A DNA stretch of 30,466 bases from Oscillospiraceae bacterium (GTDB lineage Bacteria; Bacillota; Clostridia; Oscillospirales; Oscillospiraceae), in assembly GCA_024404735.1 (NCBI GenBank), contig JAKSPP010000002.1, positions 1 through 30,466 of the forward strand. The letters run 5' to 3'. Under the pieces are notes generated by a model. That model ran no database searches, had not been told where the DNA came from, and worked only from the letters and a program-made list of their open reading frames with translations. Each line of letters begins with the position of its first letter. Position 1 is the stretch's first letter. Positions 1-6,432 of this stretch are shown here, one piece after another. Position numbers and translations under genes: made by a program.

Positions 1-5
1 TCGTC

Positions 6-55
6 AAAAAAAGGGAGTCCTGCAAAATTTCTCATTTTGCAACACTCCCTTTTTT
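6..55. terminator. Bidirectional intrinsic terminator upstream of dnaA
   Basis: A long hairpin: A-run 6-12, GGGAGT 13-18, TGCAAAAT 21-28, loop 29-33, ATTTTGCA 34-41, ACTCCC 44-49 and T-run 50-55, with one small internal loop. The flanking A and T runs would let it stop transcription in either direction. It insulates dnaA from whatever gene lies to the left, which is not in the window. Confidence 0.85.
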
Positions 56-103
56 ATCATCATAATTAACATACTATAATATTATATATAATATTTTTTT
101 TAT

Positions 104-132
104 TTGCTTTTTTCAGACAATTATGGTATTAT
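104..132 (+). promoter_or_regulatory. Candidate dnaA promoter (SigA-type, extended -10)
   Basis: TTGCTT at 104-109 and TATTAT at 127-132 are separated by 17 bases. A TG dinucleotide at 124-125 gives an extended -10. Transcription would start near 139, about 30 bases before the dnaA ATG. The stretch 61-103 is extremely AT-rich, but no copy of the TTTTCGACA box found downstream was seen in it. Confidence 0.6.
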
Positions 133-168
133 AAATTGCTTATATATTAGAATACGGGAGGACTGTAA

Positions 169-1488
169 ATGGCAGCCATAAATTCCTTTGAAGATATATG
201 GAATACCCTTCTGGGTAAACTTGAAAACAAGTACTCACAAACTGCAATGGACACATGGTTCAAGACCTGCAGACCCATTGATATGTCAAACGACTGCTTC
301 ATAGTAGCTGTTGATTCCTCCTTTCAGCAGAAAATATTAAAGGAGCGCTTCAACGATTTTGTTGAAGAGCAGCTCTCCGATATTTTTTCCGTCCCCATGA
401 CGGTTAAATATATCCTTGAGGACGAGGTTGAGGAATATCTTGACTCAAGGGAAAGCGACAACAGCATACTTCCCGCCATGGACGGATATACCTTTGCAAA
501 CTTCATCGTCGGAAACTCAAACAAGTTTGCCCACGCCGCCGCCATTGCCGTTTCAAAAAACCCCGGAGGAAAGGCAAACAATCCTCTTTACATTTACGGA
601 AACTCCGGCCTCGGCAAAACTCATCTTCTTCTTGCAATAGGCTCTGCGGTACACGAGAGCAAGCCCAACGCAAAAATAGAATATATAAAGGGCGATGACT
701 TCCTTACCGCCATGGTTAAGTCTATTCAGACAAATACAACAGAGGAATTCAGACACAAATTCAGAGAATTAAATCTTCTTCTGGTTGACGATATTCACTT
801 CATTGTCGGCAAGGAAAGAACTCAGGAAGAATTTTTCCACACCTTCAATCAGATTTACGAATCCGGCGGTCAGATTGTTATCACCTGCGACCGTCCTCCC
901 AGAGATATGCCTACTCTTGAGGACCGTCTTAAGACACGCTTTGAATGGGGCATTATTCAGGAAATAACCAAACCCGATTACGAAACAAGAACAGCCATTC
1001 TTAAAAACAAGGCTTCTCAGCTTGGCATGCAGATTCCCGACTGGGCCGTTGATAAAATTTCCACCAAGGTAACGGATAACATAAGAAAAATCGAAGGAGT
1101 TGTAAAAAAACTCTCCGCTTATGTTTCTCTGAATAATGAAATTACCCCTGAAAATGTGGATCTGGCAATGGCAGATGTTATAAGAAACGGAGGATACACC
1201 CCAAATCCGGAGCTTATAATCGATGAGACAGTCAAATACTACGGTATCACAAAGGAAGAAATCTTTTCAGCCAACAGAGCCAAAAACATCAAAACTCCCC
1301 GTCAGGTTGCAATACACCTTATAAGAGCTCTCACAGACTCAACTCTTGAAGAAATAGGAAAGCTCTTCAACCGCTCCCATTCCACTATAAACAGTGCTCT
1401 CGATGCATTTCAGAAGAGACTCAGTGAGGAAACGGAGCTTCGCAACTGTGTAAGGGACATAACCTCAAATATAAACTCAAGACAGTAA
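169..1488 (+). CDS. dnaA: Chromosomal replication initiator protein DnaA
   Basis: DnaA binds and melts the origin and loads the replicative helicase. The 439-residue protein has the usual layout: domain I at about 1-85, a very short linker, the AAA+ core with Walker A GNSGLGKT (144-151) and Walker B LLLVDDI (203-209), and a domain IV helix-turn-helix at about 345-439. The ATG follows GGGAGG (156-161) with a good 7-base spacing. In the domain IV signature the usual GGRDHTT is replaced by NRSHST (about 401-406): one residue is missing, Asp is replaced by Ser and the first Thr by Ser. The arginine matching E. coli R399 (R370 here) and the PRQ motif are kept. The change fits the unusual origin boxes that follow. 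Identity is certain; altered DNA specificity is an inference. Confidence 0.98.
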   Translation: MAAINSFEDIWNTLLGKLENKYSQTAMDTWFKTCRPIDMSNDCFIVAVDSSFQQKILKERFNDFVEEQLSDIFSVPMTVKYILEDEVEEYLDSRESDNSILPAMDGYTFANFIVGNSNKFAHAAAIAVSKNPGGKANNPLYIYGNSGLGKTHLLLAIGSAVHESKPNAKIEYIKGDDFLTAMVKSIQTNTTEEFRHKFRELNLLLVDDIHFIVGKERTQEEFFHTFNQIYESGGQIVITCDRPPRDMPTLEDRLKTRFEWGIIQEITKPDYETRTAILKNKASQLGMQIPDWAVDKISTKVTDNIRKIEGVVKKLSAYVSLNNEITPENVDLAMADVIRNGGYTPNPELIIDETVKYYGITKEEIFSANRAKNIKTPRQVAIHLIRALTDSTLEEIGKLFNRSHSTINSALDAFQKRLSEETELRNCVRDITSNINSRQ

Positions 1489-1725
1489 CATCCGAGAATA
1501 TTATTTTCGACAAAAAATTGTTGAAAACTCAAAATTGTTCAAAACCTTAAAAAATCCGAAAAAAGTTTAAAACGGTTTTCAGAAGGTTTTCGACAGCTTT
1601 TCGAAATTTGAAAACGGCATAAAATAACGGCTTATACGGGTTTTCGACAAAAAAATCCTCTACTACAAATACTACTAAATTTTTAAAATATATTTACTTA
1701 CATATAAGCATCGGAGGCTATAAAT
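1489..1725. other. Replication origin (oriC), dnaA-dnaN intergenic region
   Basis: This AT-rich, non-coding 237 bp spacer carries a cluster of related 9-mers. TTTTCGACA occurs exactly three times on + (1504-1512, 1587-1595, 1641-1649). Near copies are TTTTCAACA on - (1519-1527), TTTTGAACA on - (1536-1544) and TTTTCGAAA on + (1598-1606). The last exact box is followed by a 10-base spacer, a CTA-triplet tract (1660-1677) and an AT-rich stretch (1678-1708). This is the box, spacer, DnaA-trio, melting-region order of Firmicutes origins. No exact TTATCCACA was seen. Location and architecture make the origin call strong; the box identity is inferred from repetition. Confidence 0.85.
1660..1677 (+). 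promoter_or_regulatory. DnaA-trio element of the origin unwinding region
   Basis: In phase the triplets read CTA CTA CAA ATA CTA CTA, that is two CTACTA blocks six bases apart, 10 bases downstream of the TTTTCGACA box at 1641-1649. The complementary strand reads as 3'-GAT repeats, the single-strand binding motif of the DnaA-trio described in Bacillus subtilis. The spacing and layout closely match the B. subtilis element as I recall it. Confidence 0.7.
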
Positions 1726-2826
1726 ATGAATTTTACCTGCTTTTCAAATGACCTCAAGGAAAAAATAGCAGTTGTATCAAGAGCAGCGGCTCCAAAGAGC
1801 ACAAATCCCGCACTGGAGGGTATAAAAATAGATGCAGAGGGCGACAGAATCTGCTTTACCGGCTACGATATGAAGCAGGGAATTTACAGCAGTATTCCCG
1901 GTGACGTTAAGGAAGCCGGAAATATAGTCGTTAATGCAAAGCTTCTTTCAAGCGTTGTAAGGTCCCTTCCCGACGGAATGGTAAACTTTGCCCTTGACGG
2001 AGAAGCAATCAAGGTTACCTGCTCCAAATACGAGTCCCGCCTTGTAAAAATAGATGCCTTTGATTATCCCGCACTGCCTGAGGTAAAGAAGGGAACAGGC
2101 ATCAAGCTTCCCTCCGATGTTCTCTCACAGATGATAAGACAGACTGTTTTTGCCGTATCCGACAATGAAACACGCCCCGTATATGTGGGAGAGCTTTTCT
2201 CGAGTTCCGAGGGCGAGCTCACTATGGTTGCCATCGACGGCTTCCGCCTTGCCGTAAGAAAGGAGCCCGTTTCCTTCAGTGAGGATATTTCCTTTATAGT
2301 TCCGGGAACAGCTCTTTCCGAGATTGAAAAAATCTGTTCCTATTCCGAGGATGTTGAAATAGACATCTCCGACAGACATATTCTCTTTACCGTAGGCTCC
2401 TTTGTACTTATTACAAGACGCATTGACGGAGATTTCCTGGATTACAGAAAAACTCTTCCCCAGAGCTTTGCAATAAAATGGGTTGCAGACAAGGGTGAGT
2501 TCCTTTCCGCAGTTGAAAGAGTATCCATTCTCATTGATGACAAGGCAAAGGCTCCCCTGCGCTGCACCTTCTCCGAGGGCTCACTTTACCTCTCCGGTCT
2601 TTCCGGCTCCGGTAAGGCAGATGATGTATGCACCATTGACGGAAACTTCCCCGATTTAACCGTCGGCTTCAACAGCAGCTATCTTATCGATATTCTTAAG
2701 GTAATTCCCACCGACAAAATTCAGATATGCATGAATACCGCAGTATCACCCTGCGTCATCACATCCGCCTCCGATGATGACAGCTTTGTATATATGCTTC
2801 TGCCCGTAAGACTCGGCAAGCAGTAA
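1726..2826 (+). CDS. dnaN: DNA polymerase III beta subunit (sliding clamp)
   Basis: DnaN forms the ring dimer that tethers DNA polymerase III to DNA and recruits repair proteins. At 366 residues it has the usual length for three clamp folds. The N-terminal MNFTCFSNDLKEKIAVVSRA, the central VAIDGFRLAV segment and the C-terminal LLPVRLGKQ (the usual LMPMR-type end, residues of the partner-binding pocket) are family hallmarks. The ATG is preceded by GGAGG at 1713-1717. It sits directly right of oriC as in most Firmicutes and is followed after 13 bases by the S4-domain gene, so the two are probably co-transcribed. Confidence 0.97.
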   Translation: MNFTCFSNDLKEKIAVVSRAAAPKSTNPALEGIKIDAEGDRICFTGYDMKQGIYSSIPGDVKEAGNIVVNAKLLSSVVRSLPDGMVNFALDGEAIKVTCSKYESRLVKIDAFDYPALPEVKKGTGIKLPSDVLSQMIRQTVFAVSDNETRPVYVGELFSSSEGELTMVAIDGFRLAVRKEPVSFSEDISFIVPGTALSEIEKICSYSEDVEIDISDRHILFTVGSFVLITRRIDGDFLDYRKTLPQSFAIKWVADKGEFLSAVERVSILIDDKAKAPLRCTFSEGSLYLSGLSGSGKADDVCTIDGNFPDLTVGFNSSYLIDILKVIPTDKIQICMNTAVSPCVITSASDDDSFVYMLLPVRLGKQ

Positions 2827-2839
2827 AGGGAGAAATAAG

Positions 2840-3055
2840 ATGACAGAAATTGAAATTCATTCCGAATTTATTAAGCTTGATTCCTTTCTTAAGTTTGCAG
2901 GCTGTGTCGGTACCGGCGGTGAAGCAAAAACAGTTGTTTCAGACGGACTTGTAAAGGTAAACGGCGAAATCTGCACAATGAGAGGAAAGAAGCTTTATCC
3001 CGGAGATACGGTTTCTTTCGGAAACGAGACCCTTAAGGTAACAAAAGAAGGCTAA
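2840..3055 (+). CDS. yaaA: S4-domain RNA-binding protein, YaaA family
   Basis: A 71-residue protein consisting almost only of an S4-like RNA-binding fold. It has KLDSFLKFAG (about 13-22), then GGEAKTVVSDGLVKVNGE (about 26-43) and PGDTVSF (54-60). This is the small S4 protein always found between dnaN and recF in Firmicutes. Its precise role is not established, although a role in ribosome or RNA metabolism is suggested for the family. A GGGAG ribosome site lies just upstream. Its TAA stop is immediately followed by the recF ATG (TAAATG), which implies translational coupling. Confidence 0.9.
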   Translation: MTEIEIHSEFIKLDSFLKFAGCVGTGGEAKTVVSDGLVKVNGEICTMRGKKLYPGDTVSFGNETLKVTKEG

Positions 3056-4156
3056 ATGACTGTAAATAAAATTCGTCTCAGGGGATATCGCAATTACGAG
3101 GACGAAACTGCGGAATTTTCCCCTAAGATAAATGTTATCTGCGGAAAAAACGCCCAGGGAAAAACCAATCTTCTTGAGGCAGTATATCTTCTCGGCTGCG
3201 GAAAAAGCTTCAGGGCCTCCTCCGATAAGGAGCTTATCCGTTTCGGAGAGCTTTCGGCGGAAATAAATGCCGAATTTTCATCTGAAAAATCATGCGGGAA
3301 AATAGATATGCTTTTAAGGCCCGGTCTTGCAAAGCAGATTAAGAAAAACGGCGCTAAAATCGGTATTACGGAGCTTCCGGAATATGTGAGAACAGTCCTT
3401 TTCTGCCCCGATGACCTGAGCATTATAAAAAGCGGCCCCGGTGAAAGGCGAATTCTGATGGACAGAGCTATCTGCCAGCTGCGCCCGGGCTACGCGGGGC
3501 TGATTTCCGATTACAGAAAAATTTTAGACAACAAGTCCAGCATTCTGAAAAACTACAGAGAAGACAAAAAAATGCTGTCCTATATGGACACGCTTTCCGA
3601 TGCGATGTGCGTTCTGTCCGCAAGGATTGCCAGATACAGGGCGAGCTTTGTAAGAAGGCTGGGTGAAAATGCCGTTAATATTCATTCGGAATTTTCCGGC
3701 GTTTCGGAGAAGCTTTCTCTTTCATACAAAACGATTTCAACGGTTACAAATCCAGAGGGCGCGGAAACCGTTACCTACGAAGAAATAAAAAGGCGTATGA
3801 AGGAGCTTTACGAAAAGGAGCTTATGTTAGGGCAGAGCTTAGTCGGAATTCATAAGGACGACATTCTCATTTCCGTTAACGGACTTGACGCAAGAAGCTA
3901 TGCTTCCCAGGGTCAGATGAGAACGGCCGCCCTTTCAATAAAGCTTTCCGAGAGAGAAATTCACTTTGCGGATACGGGAGAATATCCCGTACTTCTTCTT
4001 GACGATGTTCTTTCGGAGCTTGATAAAACAAGAAGAGATTTTATATTAAATCATATCGGCGACGGTCAGACGATAATAAGCTGCTGTGAGGAGGATATGT
4101 TCTCACAGACAGGCGGAAAAATCATTACCGTCTCCGAAGGAAAAATAAGCTGCTGA
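3056..4156 (+). CDS. recF: DNA replication and repair protein RecF
   Basis: RecF is an SMC-like ATPase that helps load RecA at single-strand gaps through the RecFOR pathway. The 366-residue protein shows Walker A GKNAQGKT (30-37), the ABC signature SQGQMRT (284-290) and Walker B LLLDDVLSELD (313-323), all in the expected order. The start abuts the yaaA stop with no gap. It ends in TGA one base before the next ATG, so yaaA, recF and remB behave as one translational unit. It lies between dnaN and gyrB as in other Firmicutes origins. Confidence 0.97.
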   Translation: MTVNKIRLRGYRNYEDETAEFSPKINVICGKNAQGKTNLLEAVYLLGCGKSFRASSDKELIRFGELSAEINAEFSSEKSCGKIDMLLRPGLAKQIKKNGAKIGITELPEYVRTVLFCPDDLSIIKSGPGERRILMDRAICQLRPGYAGLISDYRKILDNKSSILKNYREDKKMLSYMDTLSDAMCVLSARIARYRASFVRRLGENAVNIHSEFSGVSEKLSLSYKTISTVTNPEGAETVTYEEIKRRMKELYEKELMLGQSLVGIHKDDILISVNGLDARSYASQGQMRTAALSIKLSEREIHFADTGEYPVLLLDDVLSELDKTRRDFILNHIGDGQTIISCCEEDMFSQTGGKIITVSEGKISC

Positions 4157-4157
4157 T

Positions 4158-4412
4158 ATGTATCTTCATATAGGAAACGATACCCTCATAAATAAAAAAG
4201 ACATAGTGGCTGTATTCGACCTTGATAATTCATCCTGGTCCCATATAACAAGGGCTTACCTCACGAATGCCGAAAAAAACGGTGAGGTAATCAATGCAGC
4301 CGGTATGGAAATTCCCAGAAGCTTTGTTGTAACAAAAACCTTTGACGGAAAAAACAGGGTTTACCTCAGCGTTCTGGGATCAAAGACACTTCTTAAGAGA
4401 AGCCTGTCATAA
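4158..4412 (+). CDS. remB: RemB/YaaB-type regulator (RemA family, DUF370)
   Basis: An 84-residue protein starting MYLHIGNDTLINKKDIVAVF and carrying the typical later segment RSFVVTKTFDGKNRVYLS. This matches the small RemA/DUF370 family member encoded between recF and gyrB in Bacillus (yaaB, remB), where it influences extracellular matrix gene expression. The role here is unproven. The gene starts one base after the recF TGA, so it is probably translated by coupling. The gap to gyrB (4413-4464) holds only the gyrB ribosome site. Confidence 0.85.
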   Translation: MYLHIGNDTLINKKDIVAVFDLDNSSWSHITRAYLTNAEKNGEVINAAGMEIPRSFVVTKTFDGKNRVYLSVLGSKTLLKRSLS

Positions 4413-4464
4413 AGAAAAAACAATCACAAGGCGGATTATTCCGCAGCAGATAGGAGCAAAGCAA

Positions 4465-6393
4465 ATGTCCGAATTAACCGAAAAAAACCAAGCAGCATAC
4501 GGCGCGGAACAAATTCAGGTCCTCGAGGGTCTTGAGGCAGTCCGTGTCAGACCCGGTATGTATATCGGCTCGACCTCTACCTCCGGTCTTCATCACCTTG
4601 TATATGAGATCGTCGATAACTCCATCGACGAGGCTCTTGCAGGCTACTGTAATGAGATAAACATTACAATCGAGCCCGGTGATATCATCGAGGTAAGAGA
4701 TAACGGAAGAGGCATACCCGTTGATATCCAGCAGCAGACGGGAAAGCCCGCACTTGAGGTCGTTTATACGGTTCTTCACGCCGGCGGAAAATTCGGAGGC
4801 GGAGGCTATAAAATATCCGGTGGTCTTCACGGCGTCGGAGCCTCTGTTGTTAATGCACTTTCGGAGTGGCTTGAGGTCTGTGTTCATAAAAACGGCAATA
4901 TTTACCGCATGGAATTTGCAAGAGGAAATATTGTAAAGCACATGGAGATAATAGGCGAAACGGACAGAACTGGAACCGTTGTCCGCTTTAAGCCCGACTC
5001 AACACTTTTCGACGATACCGTTTATAACTACGAAACCCTCTTTACCCGTATGAGAGAGCAGGCCTTCCTCAATGCAGGCATAAGAATCACACTTGAGGAC
5101 AAGCGTGAGGGCAAGGAGCACAGAGATAATCTCTACTACGAGGGCGGAATAAAGCAGTTTATTGAGGATATAAACAAAAACAAAGAGCCTGTTCATTCCA
5201 AAATCATATACATGAAGACGGAGAGAGAGGACTCCATTGCAGAGCTGGCAATGCAGTACAACGACAGCTACAATGAATGTATATACTCCTTTGCCAATAA
5301 CATTCATACCCCCGAGGGCGGTATGCATGAGACAGGCTTCAAAACGGCCCTTACCCGTGTTATTAATGCATACGGTAAAAAGAACAATCTCCTCAAGGAG
5401 GGCGACAGCCTTAACGGAGACGACTGCCGCGAGGGTCTTGCCTGCGTTATTTCCGTTAAGCTCACCAATCCCCAGTTTGAGGGCCAGACAAAGCAGAAGC
5501 TCGGAAACAGCGAGATAAGAACTCTCGTTGACAATATGATGCAGGAAAAGCTAACCGAGTTTCTTGAGGAAAATCCCTCGGCTGCAAGGGCAATAATCGA
5601 AAAGACTCTTAATGCCGCAAAGGCAAGAGAGGCTGCAAAGAAGGCAAGAGAGTCTGTCAGAAGAAAGACAGGCCTTGAGTCCGGACAGATGCCCGACAAA
5701 CTCCGCGACTGCAATGAAAGAGACCCGGCTTTGACAGAGCTTTACATCGTTGAGGGAGACTCTGCAGGAGGCTCCGCAACTCAGGGAAGAGACTCCCGCT
5801 TCCAGGCAATCCTTCCCCTCTGGGGTAAGATGCTCAACGTTGAGAAGGCAAGAGCGGATAAGGTTTACGGAAATGATAAGCTCTCCCCCGTTATTGTTGC
5901 TCTTGGCGCCGGTATTGGCGATGAGTTTAATCTTGAAAAGCTGAGATATCATAAAATTGTAATTATGGCCGATGCCGATGTTGACGGAAGCCATATCAGA
6001 ACTCTTCTTCTTACCTTCTTCTTCCGTTTTATGCGTCCTCTTATCGAAGAGGGCTATGTATATTCCGCCGTTCCTCCCCTTTACAAGCTTCAGAGAGGAA
6101 AAACAGTCAGGGTTGCATATTCCGATGAGGAGAGAGATGCGATTTCCGCAGAGATGAAGGGCGATAATCCAAATGCAAAGGTTGACATCAACAGATATAA
6201 GGGTCTTGGTGAAATGAACCCCGAGGAGCTCTGGGAAACAACCATGGACCCCACAAAGAGAACCCTTCGCAGAATTACCCTTCAGGACGCCGTAAGAGCA
6301 GACGAAATTTTCAATGTTCTTATGGGTGAGCAGGTTGAGCCCAGACGCGCCTTCATTGAGGAGAACGCAAAATACGCTCAGAACTTAAACTGA
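4465..6393 (+). CDS. gyrB: DNA gyrase subunit B
   Basis: GyrB is the ATPase/TOPRIM half of gyrase, which introduces negative supercoils. I place the start at ATG 4465 (642 residues) because AGGAG (4452-4456) sits 8 bases before it. An in-frame upstream ATG at 4342 would overlap remB and add 41 unrelated residues. Visible features are the GHKL ATPase residues E48/N52 (EIVDNSIDEA) and D79 (RDNGRGIP), the lid GGLHGVGASVVNAL (119-132), and TOPRIM EGDSAGGSA (430-438) with DADVD (503-507). The QRDR segment reads PLWGKMLNVE, with Trp453 where E. coli has Lys447. Only a short gap (6394-6432) with GGAG separates it from gyrA, so the two subunits are probably made together. Confidence 0.96.
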   Translation: MSELTEKNQAAYGAEQIQVLEGLEAVRVRPGMYIGSTSTSGLHHLVYEIVDNSIDEALAGYCNEINITIEPGDIIEVRDNGRGIPVDIQQQTGKPALEVVYTVLHAGGKFGGGGYKISGGLHGVGASVVNALSEWLEVCVHKNGNIYRMEFARGNIVKHMEIIGETDRTGTVVRFKPDSTLFDDTVYNYETLFTRMREQAFLNAGIRITLEDKREGKEHRDNLYYEGGIKQFIEDINKNKEPVHSKIIYMKTEREDSIAELAMQYNDSYNECIYSFANNIHTPEGGMHETGFKTALTRVINAYGKKNNLLKEGDSLNGDDCREGLACVISVKLTNPQFEGQTKQKLGNSEIRTLVDNMMQEKLTEFLEENPSAARAIIEKTLNAAKAREAAKKARESVRRKTGLESGQMPDKLRDCNERDPALTELYIVEGDSAGGSATQGRDSRFQAILPLWGKMLNVEKARADKVYGNDKLSPVIVALGAGIGDEFNLEKLRYHKIVIMADADVDGSHIRTLLLTFFFRFMRPLIEEGYVYSAVPPLYKLQRGKTVRVAYSDEERDAISAEMKGDNPNAKVDINRYKGLGEMNPEELWETTMDPTKRTLRRITLQDAVRADEIFNVLMGEQVEPRRAFIEENAKYAQNLN

Positions 6394-6432
6394 TTTATTC
6401 GGAACAAGATACTGTTCTTTCGGAGATAAAAA

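Noticed and set aside
4342..4464. Longer N-terminus for GyrB from ATG 4342
   Set aside because: It overlaps remB, adds 41 residues unlike any GyrB, and the ATG at 4465 has a proper AGGAG site and the standard GyrB start.
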